From JBBQHM01 sp038323965 (GTDB taxonomy: Bacteria > Verrucomicrobiota > Verrucomicrobiia > Chthoniobacterales > UBA10450): a stretch of 21,788 bases of DNA. Shown piece after piece: positions 1 through 7,107 of this stretch. A model generated the notes under the pieces. It was not told where the DNA came from, did not search any database, and saw only the letters and a list, made by a program, of their open reading frames with translations. The position numbers and the translations under genes are program-made. The DNA lies in contig JBBQHM010000030.1 in NCBI GenBank assembly GCA_038323965.1, forward strand, positions 1 through 21,788, read 5' to 3'. Numbering within the stretch: position 1 is the stretch's first letter; each line of letters begins with the position of its first letter.

Positions 1-163
1 GATGTGTTTGTCGAGTGCGGGTGACGATTCCAGATGGCCTGGTTCGTTCGCACCTCATGTGGGTTGGAGCGCGCGTAACGCTTCCGCAGCCGCGGCCGGG
101 CCCAAAAAGATAACTTTTTATTACTACAGACACGACGGCGCGCGCTGTTACGCTGCGAGCCTT
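1..163. other. Leading non-coding stretch upstream of the PEP-CTERM gene
   Basis: The frame of the following gene stays open to the window edge. The upstream translation is not protein-like, whereas a good signal peptide begins at ATG 164, so I treat this as upstream DNA. A short hairpin-capable run (aaaaag / cttttt around 105-120) is present. I see no convincing promoter. Confidence 0.4.
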
Positions 164-808
164 ATGAATGGCGCAAACAAGCTTGTCAGCTCACTCGTGG
201 GTATTTTCGTATCCGCGGTAGTTGCGAGTGCTACTCCGCCGCCGGTTCAGACGCTATCTTTTAACGACAATGTCGGCACTGCCAGCGCCGGTACCTACCA
301 GACGACTGACACCTTCAGCGTGGATGTTTACCTCGCGTATTCGCCCTACAACGCGTCAAACCTTTCATATTGGCTCGAAGTTCCCACTGCACTCGCGCCT
401 TTCATCAGCATCACTAACGTGTCGTATTTCACGTTCGGTATTCCGAACAGTGGGGTCGCGGGGCCGGCGACCCTAGCTTTCGACTCGATCAGCGGCGCCG
501 ACACCGGTTTCCTCGCTGAAACGCGGAACCTCGGCGGGAGCTCGGCGATCCCGGTCTTCAGCGGCACTGTCCAGGTCACGACGCTGACTTTTAATCTAGC
601 GGGCGCGCCGACCGGCGTGTTTTCGCTCTTCTCCACAAACGTGAGCCCGATGAACTCCCTCGTCACCGATTCATTTTCGACGACACACGCGCTGGGTCAG
701 GCGACGTACGCAATCACGATTGTCCCTGAGCCATCATCGTGGAATCTCCTCGCTCTTGCCGGCGCGAGCGTGGCGGCCGTCGCGTTTGTGCGCCGCGTCC
801 GCGCGTAG
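164..808 (+). CDS. PEP-CTERM sorting domain protein
   Basis: A 214-residue exported protein of unknown specific role. Starting at ATG 164 gives a clear signal peptide (about residues 1-23, hydrophobic core LVSSLVGIFVSAVVA, cleavage near ASA). A Ser/Thr/Asn-rich body of likely beta structure follows. The last 28 residues form a PEP-CTERM signal: VPEPSSW, a hydrophobic helix, then the basic end RRVRA. PEP-CTERM proteins are processed by an exosortase and are tied to the envelope or extracellular matrix. Neither an exosortase nor polysaccharide genes are in the window, and the body has no recognised enzymatic motif. The frame is open further upstream, but that part does not look like protein. 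The sorting signal is seen directly; the cellular role is inferred from the family. Confidence 0.85.
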   Translation: MNGANKLVSSLVGIFVSAVVASATPPPVQTLSFNDNVGTASAGTYQTTDTFSVDVYLAYSPYNASNLSYWLEVPTALAPFISITNVSYFTFGIPNSGVAGPATLAFDSISGADTGFLAETRNLGGSSAIPVFSGTVQVTTLTFNLAGAPTGVFSLFSTNVSPMNSLVTDSFSTTHALGQATYAITIVPEPSSWNLLALAGASVAAVAFVRRVRA

Positions 809-883
809 TTTCGCTGAAGAACACCAAGCGGCCGCCTTACGAGGATCTGGGCGACAGTCAGCCTTGGCTGCAACGAGCTTGAG

Positions 884-913
884 GTAGAGGCGGGTTGGCA
901 CAAGCGCCTCTAC
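884..913. repeat. GTAG-based hairpin between the PEP-CTERM gene and xerD
   Basis: A perfect 9-bp inverted repeat, GTAGAGGCG (884-892) and CGCCTCTAC (905-913), encloses 12 nt that can form a further TTG/CAA stem with a GCA loop. It lies in the 135-nt gap between two genes. It could act as a terminator for the PEP-CTERM gene, although no T-run follows, or be a dispersed REP-like palindrome. It shares the GTAG start with the hairpins around the RayT gene. Confidence 0.55.
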
Positions 914-943
914 AATGAAGCGAGCTTCGTGTTAGGTCAGCAT

Positions 944-1831
944 ATGGAACGCGAGATCGATTTGTTCATCCGGTTTCTCGCGGTCGAACGCGGGTTGTCG
1001 GATAATTATCAACTCTCGACGCGGCGTTCGCTCACCGAGTTCGCTGATTGGTGCCGACGCCAGGAGATCGCGACGATCGCAGAGGTGAAGACTTCGCACC
1101 TGACCGACTATCTGGGGGAACGGAAACGAAGCGGGCTGGCGGCGTCATCGATCAAGCTGGTAATGGTGGCGCTGAAGATTTTTTTCCGGTTTCTCGTCAC
1201 GCGCGGAGAACTGCAACGCGATGTGACGGAGACGCTTTCGCTGCCGCGGATTGAGCGTTACCTGCCCGAGACCCTGAACGAAATGCAGGTCGAGCAATTG
1301 ATCGACGCGATCGACACGACGGCGCCGCTGGGATTGCGCGACCGCGCGATGGTGGAGCTGCTCTACGCCAGCGGATTGCGCATCTCGGAGCTGGCGAATG
1401 CGCGCCTGGAAAATTTTGTCGCGGAAGAACGGTTGCTGCGGGTGACGGGCAAGGGAAACAAGATGCGGCTCGTGCCGGTGGGCGGTCGGGCCTGCGAGGC
1501 GCTGGCGGCCTACACCTCGACGGAACGTCCGAAGCTGGTGAAGCGCGTGACAAGCTCGGAAATCTTTCTCTCGACGCGCGGGAAAAAATTAACGACGACG
1601 CGCATCTGGCAGATCGTGAAGAAGCAGGCGAAACGCGCCGGGCTGGAGGTGAATGTCTATCCGCATTTGCTGCGGCATAGTTTTGCGACGCATCTGCTGA
1701 GTAACGGTGCGGATCTGCGGATAATCCAGGAAATGCTGGGGCACGCCGATATTTCGACGACGCAGGTATATACGCACGTGGATCAGCAACGGCTGAAAGC
1801 GGTGCACCGGAAGTTTCATCCGCGCGGCTAA
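944..1831 (+). CDS. xerD: Site-specific tyrosine recombinase XerD
   Basis: A 295-residue tyrosine recombinase, the normal XerC/XerD length. It would resolve chromosome dimers at dif sites with its partner XerC. The N-terminal SAM-like core-binding domain spans about residues 1-90 and the catalytic domain about 105-290. All catalytic residues are visible: R146 (ASGLRISEL), K170 (GKGNK), H241-x-x-R244 (HLLRHSFATHLL), H267 (LGHADISTTQ) and nucleophile Y276 (VYTHV). ATG 944 is preferred because MEREIDLFIRFL matches the family start; a GTG five codons upstream (929) is an alternative. No phage or integron genes adjoin it, so a housekeeping XerD is more likely than a mobile integrase. The XerD rather than XerC assignment rests on overall similarity and is a little less certain than the family. 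Confidence 0.92.
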   Translation: MEREIDLFIRFLAVERGLSDNYQLSTRRSLTEFADWCRRQEIATIAEVKTSHLTDYLGERKRSGLAASSIKLVMVALKIFFRFLVTRGELQRDVTETLSLPRIERYLPETLNEMQVEQLIDAIDTTAPLGLRDRAMVELLYASGLRISELANARLENFVAEERLLRVTGKGNKMRLVPVGGRACEALAAYTSTERPKLVKRVTSSEIFLSTRGKKLTTTRIWQIVKKQAKRAGLEVNVYPHLLRHSFATHLLSNGADLRIIQEMLGHADISTTQVYTHVDQQRLKAVHRKFHPRG

Positions 1832-1843
1832 GATCCGTTTCGT

Positions 1844-1866
1844 GTAGCGGCAGCCGTGTCGGCTGC
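1844..1866 (+). repeat. REP-like hairpin, left side of the RayT gene
   Basis: Tetranucleotide GTAG (1844-1847), then CG, then a perfect 7-bp stem GCAGCCG / CGGCTGC (1850-1856 and 1860-1866) around a TGT loop. A GTAG-type tetranucleotide 5' of a small palindrome is the known hallmark of REP sequences handled by RayT transposases. It sits just after the xerD stop and just beyond the 3' end of the RayT gene. Confidence 0.7.
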
Positions 1867-1877
1867 ATCGGTTTCTC

Positions 1878-2333
1878 CTAAGCACGGTCGATATACATGA
1901 CCTCGCCCTGATACGGCCATTCCTCCGCAGCCTTCACCAAACCTGCGCGAACCGGATTATCGCGAACATACTCCCACTTTTGCGCGTAACTCTCGACGGA
2001 ACGCAACACGTGATCGAAGAATCCGGGTTGCCACAGTTGCGATGATCCGCACGAAAGCGCGACGGAAATTGATCGTTTCAGACCGCCTACCCAGGATGAA
2101 AGAATAAATGCCTGCCCACCCTGAACAAAGAAGTGAAGATGATCGGGCATGATCACATAGCGACCCACCGCTATTTCATAATCTGATCGCGCTTTGTCGG
2201 TGAAACACAGGAACGCCTGATGGACCAGCGTCAGCTTCTGAAATGGCCGGCGATCTCGCGTGCAAAATGTGACAAAGAAAAGCGGGGAGCGCTCGTGAAT
2301 GCGTTCCAGGCGAGGAGGTCGCCCTTTAATCAT
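1878..2333 (-). CDS. REP-associated tyrosine transposase (RayT, IS200-like Y1 family)
   Basis: A 151-residue Y1-type single-strand transposase. The HUH metal-binding motif is HLH (H65, H67) in IMPDHLHFFV. The active-site helix contains ESYAQKWEYVRDNPVRAGLV, typical of RayT proteins; Y116 is the likely nucleophile. The N-terminus (PPRLERIHE...LFFVTFCTRDRRPF) also fits the family. Family members nick and join single-stranded DNA at REP hairpins. I chose ATG 2333; a TTG at 2381 would add 16 residues that do not resemble the family. The gene runs convergent to xerD and has a REP-like hairpin on each side. It appears full length with both catalytic elements intact. Confidence 0.88.
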   Translation of the reverse strand: MIKGRPPRLERIHERSPLFFVTFCTRDRRPFQKLTLVHQAFLCFTDKARSDYEIAVGRYVIMPDHLHFFVQGGQAFILSSWVGGLKRSISVALSCGSSQLWQPGFFDHVLRSVESYAQKWEYVRDNPVRAGLVKAAEEWPYQGEVMYIDRA

Positions 2334-2385
2334 AGAAGGATTTATTAGTGAATTGATGTCTCGTCGTGCGGATTCTGACAAAAAA

Positions 2386-2409
2386 GGCAGGCGGCACGCC
2401 TGCCACTAC
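2386..2409 (-). repeat. REP-like hairpin, right side of the RayT gene
   Basis: Read on the - strand: GTAG (2409-2406), T, then a perfect 8-bp stem GGCAGGCG / CGCCTGCC around a TGC loop, followed by a T-run. It lies immediately upstream of the RayT gene and is the mirror partner of the hairpin at 1844-1866. The stem plus T-run could also terminate leftward transcription coming from the region near 2490. Confidence 0.7.
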
Positions 2410-2492
2410 AGCGAGCGGAGTTAACGGTCCGGGCCGGTTGATAGAGAGGTCGATTTGGTGACGCGGGGATTTCGCGGCACATTCGACGGCGC

Positions 2493-4229
2493 ATGAAGCT
2501 CCATCGATTTGCAGGCGAGGCCGGGTTCGCGAAACGGGCCGCGTTTGTGCTGGTGATCGCGGCGGCGGTGGCGTTCGCGATTTGGTACAGCTTCATTGCG
2601 TCGAGCGCGGGATCTTCTGCCAATGTCGCGACGCTGCTGCCGGCGGAGACGTCGCTGCTGGTTCACATCCCAAATGTGAATCGCACACGGAGTGAATGGG
2701 AGCAGTGCGATCTATATCAACTGTACCGCGAACCGGCGGTGCAGGCATTCCTCGGGAAGCCAGCCGCGCAGCTACTGGCAAACCACGGCTTCGCGGCCTC
2801 TACCATCGGCGACCTCGAGGCGCTCGACGCCACCGATGTGTTCGTCGCCTCAGTCTCGGGTGAACGCACCAGGTTTGTCGGCGGACTACGGTTCGGATGC
2901 AATCGGCCGCAGGCGGAATCGATCATTGCGCGCTGGAAGGCAAAACTAACGGAAAGGTCGTTCGCGGCGAAACAGACCGGCGCCGATTATGAAGGACATC
3001 AGATGGAAATTCTCGAGGTCGGCGAGCTGAGCGTAACGACCACGTTTAGCGCGAAGCAGTTCTTCTTTGCGAGCAACGTGGAGGACCTCAAGGCGCTGCT
3101 TGATCGCCTGGATGGAAGGTTAAAAACAGCAAGCCTGGCGCAGGCCCAGGAATATCGAGCGGCGCTGGCGCACATGCCGGCTGCGGGTCATGCGCTGCTT
3201 GTTTTTGCGCGACCAAATTCCTGGCGCGAGCAACTTCCGTTCGGTGTCGGCGCCACCGCGCTCTGTTACGCAACGCGATTCGATGGCGGCAAAATGCGCG
3301 ACGTCGCTTTCATCGCGATGGCCGAGCAAAAAATCGATCCGATCTCGCGCTTCGCGGCCAACATCGGGACGCCGAACACTTTTCTGTACTCGACGGCATT
3401 GCTGAATCCAGCCAGCGCATCCGCCAGTCAACCCGCACGCTTTGGGCAACTTTCACGCGTGACGGACGCGATCGCAGCGGCCGGGATCACAGCCGACGAG
3501 TGGAACGCGGCGTTCGGGCCGGAGTCATCGCTGCTGGCTGATTGGAACGAGAATGCGCGCTGGCCGGGCGCGTTTCTCCTGGCGGAGGTGAAAGATTCTG
3601 CGCGGGCGAATGACATCGCGACCCGCGTCGGCAATAGCTTCGCGCCCGGCGGCTGGTCTGTCACCACGCGAAACGGCGTGCAATATCACACCCTTTCGAC
3701 GCTCACCGGCTTCATGGTTTTCAATCCGACAATCGGCGTGTCGGACAAACTTCTCGTCGTCGGATTCGACGCGGCGGGAGTGGAGGCGGCAATCAAGCGC
3801 GCTGGCGCTGGAGGGGGGCTAGTGCAATCGCGTAGCTACCAGGCCGCTTCTAACCTGATCGCGGCCCCGAAAAACATGTTCGTCTATCTCGATCTGTCGC
3901 TGCTTTTTCGGCGGCTGGACTCGTCGTTGCGACCTTTAATCCAAATGGCTGGCGCCCTGATGCCGGGGGTATCGGACTGGATTGACGCCAGCAAGTTACC
4001 GGCCCCCGATATAGTGGCGAAACACCTCGGTCCGCTGGTGGTTTCTGAGAATTACGATCGGGACGGCTACGTGGTGGAATCGTGCGGACCGATCACGTGG
4101 GTCGGGGCGACAATTCCTGCCATTTATTACGGAAATAGCGGCTTTCCCCTGAGCTCTTCTTCGTTTTTGGCGCCGTTTGGCCTGCGCCAGGGCGGAATTC
4201 CGGGTGCCACCCCCTCACCGACGCCCTAA
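2493..4229 (+). CDS. Membrane-anchored protein of unknown function (DUF3352-like)
   Basis: A 578-residue protein I cannot assign to a pathway. It has one N-terminal transmembrane segment (about residues 15-36) preceded by basic residues, so most of it probably lies outside the cytoplasm. The segment just after the anchor (LLPAETSLLVHIPNVNRTRSEW, then LYREPAVQAFLGKP) resembles the opening of DUF3352-type proteins. These have repeated alpha/beta units and no known activity. I see no catalytic motif. The C-terminus ends in a Pro/Thr tail (GATPSPTP), like other envelope proteins in this window. Start ATG 2493 places the anchor correctly; no strong ribosome site precedes it. It stands alone between the RayT unit and the nuoA block. 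The coding call is firm; the family link is tentative. Confidence 0.75.
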   Translation: MKLHRFAGEAGFAKRAAFVLVIAAAVAFAIWYSFIASSAGSSANVATLLPAETSLLVHIPNVNRTRSEWEQCDLYQLYREPAVQAFLGKPAAQLLANHGFAASTIGDLEALDATDVFVASVSGERTRFVGGLRFGCNRPQAESIIARWKAKLTERSFAAKQTGADYEGHQMEILEVGELSVTTTFSAKQFFFASNVEDLKALLDRLDGRLKTASLAQAQEYRAALAHMPAAGHALLVFARPNSWREQLPFGVGATALCYATRFDGGKMRDVAFIAMAEQKIDPISRFAANIGTPNTFLYSTALLNPASASASQPARFGQLSRVTDAIAAAGITADEWNAAFGPESSLLADWNENARWPGAFLLAEVKDSARANDIATRVGNSFAPGGWSVTTRNGVQYHTLSTLTGFMVFNPTIGVSDKLLVVGFDAAGVEAAIKRAGAGGGLVQSRSYQAASNLIAAPKNMFVYLDLSLLFRRLDSSLRPLIQMAGALMPGVSDWIDASKLPAPDIVAKHLGPLVVSENYDRDGYVVESCGPITWVGATIPAIYYGNSGFPLSSSSFLAPFGLRQGGIPGATPSPTP

Positions 4230-4303
4230 AATCGGCGATTTCGGGCCTCACGAGCTAGAAAACTACTGCCAAAAATTCGGCCCTATGTTAGCGTCCAAAA
4301 CTT

Positions 4304-4636
4304 ATGGGCATCCTTAAGACAAATTCATTCTCGCGACGCGTTCCCGACCTGGTGACAGAGGAACTTGTGGCCATTCTTTCGCGACGGGCGTCTTTCGAGT
4401 TCAAGCAACTTTTCGAGCTGGTGCACGAAAACATGCGCACCAGAAATGCCGCCAGCGGTGGCGAAGAGATGCTTCGACTGCGCGCCTACGAGAAACTGCA
4501 AAATCTCGTCTCGCGGGGAGCAGTTAAAAAAACTGCGAAAAAATACAGGGGCATTCCCGCTGCGCTTGCCGCCGCCCTCCAGCCGCAAAACGGGCATTTC
4601 CCGCCCTCGCCAGTCCCAGCCGCCGCGGCCAAGTAG
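4304..4636 (+). CDS. Small conserved-looking hypothetical protein
   Basis: A 110-residue soluble, basic protein of unknown function. The body (about residues 15-85) is mainly helical, with a stretch RAYEKLQNLVSRGAVKKTAKKYRGI that resembles the recognition half of a winged-helix fold. That would suit a small DNA- or RNA-binding regulator. The tail is Pro/Ala-rich. No signal peptide or membrane segment is seen. It ends 15 nt before nuoA on the same strand, so the two are probably co-transcribed. The winged-helix reading is inference from pattern only. Confidence 0.65.
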   Translation: MGILKTNSFSRRVPDLVTEELVAILSRRASFEFKQLFELVHENMRTRNAASGGEEMLRLRAYEKLQNLVSRGAVKKTAKKYRGIPAALAAALQPQNGHFPPSPVPAAAAK

Positions 4637-4651
4637 CGGCGAATCATCGGC

Positions 4652-5023
4652 ATGGTCCGCGATTACATTCCGATTCTGCTGCAGATTATCGTGGCGGTGC
4701 TTTTCGCCGTGGGCGCGCTCGCGACCAGCGTGCTGCTGGGCAGGGTGGGCCGAGGATCTCGCGCGAAGGATATGCCCTACGAATGCGGGATGCTGCCGTT
4801 GGGCGAAAAGCAGCCGCGCTTCAGCGTAAAGTTTTATCTGGTCGCGATGTTGTTCATCCTTTTCGACCTGGAGATCGTCTTCATGTATCCGTGGGCCGTG
4901 GTTTACCGCGAGGTCGTGGTGCACGACAAAACGATTCTCTGGAGCATGCTCAGTTTCGTTTCAATTCTGATGGTTGGGTATGTCTACGCGCTGAAAAAAG
5001 GTGCGCTGGAATGGAAAAAGTGA
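4652..5023 (+). CDS. nuoA: NADH-quinone oxidoreductase subunit A
   Basis: A 123-residue membrane subunit of respiratory complex I (type I NADH dehydrogenase), part of the proton-pumping arm near the quinone site. It has three transmembrane helices (about residues 6-29, 61-82, 92-112). Hallmarks are the cytoplasmic loop MPYECG and the second helix KFYLVAMLFILFDLEIVFMYPWA, with its conserved acidic residues. Length is normal for NuoA. The other complex I genes are not beside it: the next gene downstream is a Dabb protein. The rest of complex I must lie elsewhere, or this is an extra copy. Confidence 0.93.
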   Translation: MVRDYIPILLQIIVAVLFAVGALATSVLLGRVGRGSRAKDMPYECGMLPLGEKQPRFSVKFYLVAMLFILFDLEIVFMYPWAVVYREVVVHDKTILWSMLSFVSILMVGYVYALKKGALEWKK

Positions 5024-5132
5024 CCGGCGGACGCAGCAATTTAGCCATCGAGACCCGTATAATTTGTGAGTAATTGGGCCGCGGGTTTACCGCTTGCGCC
5101 GATCGCTCACAACACCTAACTCTTAGCCGCCC

Positions 5133-5450
5133 ATGGTTCATCACGTCGTCCTTTACAAGCTCAAGCCCGAAGTCACACCGGCGCGCATCGAGGAAATGAT
5201 GATGAACACGCGCATGCAGCTCCTGAAGATCCAGGAAGTGCTCAGCATCAAGTGCGGCAAGCGGATCGATCCGAACGTGCCGTGGCCTTTTTTCATCGCC
5301 ATCGATTTCGAGTCGATGGATAAATTTGAACTATTCCGCGAGGACCCGGTCTTCGTGAAATATAACGAAGAAGTGATCAAGCCGAACACGATCGAAGCAC
5401 TGACCCTGGATTTCGAGATGGATCCGGGCAAAGACGTGCAGTTTTCCTGA
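5133..5450 (+). CDS. Dabb (stress-responsive A/B barrel) domain protein
   Basis: A 105-residue single-domain protein. The opening MVHHVVLYKLKPEVTPARIEEM and the later WPFFIAIDFESMDKFELFREDPVFVKYNEEVIKP are typical of the Dabb fold, a dimeric ferredoxin-like alpha+beta barrel. Family members have varied or unknown roles, including stress response and some polyketide-type cyclases, so no reaction can be named. No signal peptide is seen, so it is probably cytoplasmic. It stands alone with 109 nt upstream, and rfbA follows after 57 nt on the same strand. Confidence 0.85.
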   Translation: MVHHVVLYKLKPEVTPARIEEMMMNTRMQLLKIQEVLSIKCGKRIDPNVPWPFFIAIDFESMDKFELFREDPVFVKYNEEVIKPNTIEALTLDFEMDPGKDVQFS

Positions 5451-5507
5451 CGCGCGGCGTCACCTTTCTGCTGGAATGGGCACTGCTTCAACGCGGCGGC
5501 AGTTCCG

Positions 5508-6383
5508 ATGAATAAGAAAGCAATTCTCCTCGCCGGCGGCGCCGGCACGCGGCTTTACCCGCTGACCAAGATCGTCTGCAAGCAACTGTTGCCAGTCTAC
5601 GACAAGCCGATGATCTGCTATCCGCTCGCGACCCTGATGCTGGGCGGTTTGCGCGAGGTGATGATCATCTCCACGCCTAAGGATGTGCCAATGCTGCGCG
5701 ATTATCTGGGCGATGGATCGCAGCTTGGTCTCAGCATCGAATACGCCGAGCAATCGAAACCGGAGGGCATCGCGCAGGCATTCCTGATCGGCGCAAAATT
5801 CATCGGGGAAGCGGGCGCTTCACTCATTCTGGGCGACAATATTTTCTACGGGAAACTCGATTTTTATCGCGAGGCTTTAGCGATGGAACGCGGCGCGTGC
5901 ATCTTCGGTTATCAGGTGCGTGACCCGGAGCGATACGGCGTAGTCGAGTTCGATGACAACGGACGCGCGATCAGTCTCGAAGAAAAACCAACGAAGCCCA
6001 GAAGCCAGTTCGCGGTGCCCGGACTCTACGTTTACGACGACCGCGTCGTCCAATTTTGTCGCGAACTCAAACCATCTGCGCGCAACGAGCTCGAGATCAC
6101 GGATCTCAATGTCCGTTATTTAAAAGAGGGCGAGCTGCATGTGAAACTGCTCGGTCGGGGCATGGCGTGGCTCGATACCGGGACGCAAACGAGTCTGCTG
6201 GAAGCGAGCAATTACATCGCCACCATTGAACATCGGCAGGGTTTGAAGGTGGCCTGTCTCGAAGAGGTGGCGTTGCGCAAGGGCTTTATTTCGCAGGCGG
6301 AATTCGAACGGCTGATCGATCGCGCGCCCAAAGGCGAGTATCGCGAATACCTGCGGCTCGTGGCCGTGGAAGCCGGGGCGTAA
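5508..6383 (+). CDS. rfbA: Glucose-1-phosphate thymidylyltransferase
   Basis: A 291-residue nucleotidyltransferase (RfbA/RmlA) that makes dTDP-glucose from dTTP and glucose-1-phosphate, the first step towards dTDP-rhamnose and other dTDP-sugars. The N-terminal signature AGGAGTRLYPLTK, the substrate loop KQLLPVYDKPMICYPL, the metal-binding LGDNIFYG and the region FGYQVRDPERYGVVEFD are all present. The C-terminal part (GRGMAWLDTGTQTSLLEAS) also matches RmlA. Length is standard and it should be cytoplasmic. The other dTDP-rhamnose genes (rfbB, C, D) are not in the window, so this copy is either an orphan or starts a cluster located elsewhere. Confidence 0.94.
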   Translation: MNKKAILLAGGAGTRLYPLTKIVCKQLLPVYDKPMICYPLATLMLGGLREVMIISTPKDVPMLRDYLGDGSQLGLSIEYAEQSKPEGIAQAFLIGAKFIGEAGASLILGDNIFYGKLDFYREALAMERGACIFGYQVRDPERYGVVEFDDNGRAISLEEKPTKPRSQFAVPGLYVYDDRVVQFCRELKPSARNELEITDLNVRYLKEGELHVKLLGRGMAWLDTGTQTSLLEASNYIATIEHRQGLKVACLEEVALRKGFISQAEFERLIDRAPKGEYREYLRLVAVEAGA

Positions 6384-6385
6384 AC

Positions 6386-6448
6386 CCGGAGGGACGTGCT
6401 TACGTACGTCCATAATCAAGGCGGACTCGCCGCGGCGAGTCCCTCCGG
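6386..6448. terminator. Compound palindrome between convergent rfbA and sco
   Basis: A perfect 10-bp inverted repeat, CCGGAGGGAC (6386-6395) and GTCCCTCCGG (6439-6448), encloses a perfect 20-bp palindrome at 6423-6442 (half-site GGACTCGCCG). It fills nearly the whole gap between two convergent genes, so a bidirectional terminator is plausible. Its size and nested symmetry also fit a small dispersed repeat (MITE- or REP-like). Confidence 0.55.
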
Positions 6449-6453
6449 TGTGC

Positions 6454-7107
6454 TTAGCGCGGTTGCTCGCGCAGCAGGTGACTGGTGTCGGCAATTAGTT
6501 TGGTGATCGAGTCGGGCGCAGTCGCGTCGTAGTAACCGCGAATGACGCCATGACGATCGACCAGGATCATGCGCGTGCTGTGGACAAGCTCAGCGTCTCC
6601 ATTGGCGCCTTCGGCCATCGGCAACTTGAAACCGTTGCGCGATAAATCGGCAATCGCGGACTTCGGTCCAGTCAAAAAGGACCAGCGCCCCGGCTGCGCT
6701 TTCAATTTCTCGGCATAACCGCGCAACACGGCCGGCGTGTCTTTCTCGGGATCGACGGTAAACGAAACCAGCTGAACATCAGACTTTTCGAACGGCCGTT
6801 GCAGTTCGCTCATCCGGCTGCTGATCATCGGGCATGGGCCGGGGCATTCGGTGTAGACAAAATCGGCAATCCAGATTTTCCCTGTCAATTGCGGTGATCC
6901 AAAGGGCGCGCCATTCTGATTCGTCAGTTGGAAGGGCGGGACATTCCCGAGGTGCGCCATCGAGCGACTGGCAAGTTGTCGCACCTGAACTCCGCGCAGG
7001 ACAAAAAGAACGAGCGCGATCGAGAGAGGAATCCCAATCAGAGTAATTTTCCACGCCAGGGAGCGCGCATCCATCGGCTTGGCCGCGGCCACTGAGGCGC
7101 CGTTCAT
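6454..7107 (-). CDS. SCO1/SenC family copper chaperone for cytochrome oxidase
   Basis: A 217-residue thioredoxin-fold protein anchored by one N-terminal helix (about residues 18-37). Copper-binding residues are present: the CxxxC pair C88/C92 in TECPGPCPM and H176 in LVHSTRMILVD. The segment FTVDPEKDTP is also typical. SCO proteins help load copper into the CuA site of oxidase subunit II at the outer face of the membrane. It is the last gene of the cta operon and overlaps ctaB by 4 nt (ATGA), which suggests translational coupling and a role in assembling this oxidase. Confidence 0.92.
   Translation of the reverse strand: MNGASVAAAKPMDARSLAWKITLIGIPLSIALVLFVLRGVQVRQLASRSMAHLGNVPPFQLTNQNGAPFGSPQLTGKIWIADFVYTECPGPCPMISSRMSELQRPFEKSDVQLVSFTVDPEKDTPAVLRGYAEKLKAQPGRWSFLTGPKSAIADLSRNGFKLPMAEGANGDAELVHSTRMILVDRHGVIRGYYDATAPDSITKLIADTSHLLREQPR

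Larger units (their letters stand above)
1844..2409 (-). mobile_element. RayT gene with inverted REP-like ends
   Basis: The RayT gene is bracketed by two GTAG-headed hairpins in opposite orientation, with both GTAG motifs at the outer ends, giving a 566-nt unit. The stems differ in sequence (GCAGCCG versus GGCAGGCG) but share layout and a 3-nt loop. RayT enzymes are usually single-copy, domesticated relatives of IS200/IS605 transposases that act on REP palindromes. Whether the whole unit moves is inference. Confidence 0.55.

Noticed and set aside
944..1831. xerD as the integrase of a genomic island
   Set aside because: Normal XerD length and motifs, no attachment repeats, tRNA or phage genes around it.
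1197..1868. Long - strand reading frame opposite xerD
   Set aside because: Arg/Pro/Ser-rich shadow of xerD in GC-rich DNA with no family resemblance.
5058..5063. A perfect TATAAT about 70 nt upstream of the Dabb gene
   Set aside because: No acceptable -35 hexamer lies 15-18 nt upstream, so I do not call a promoter.
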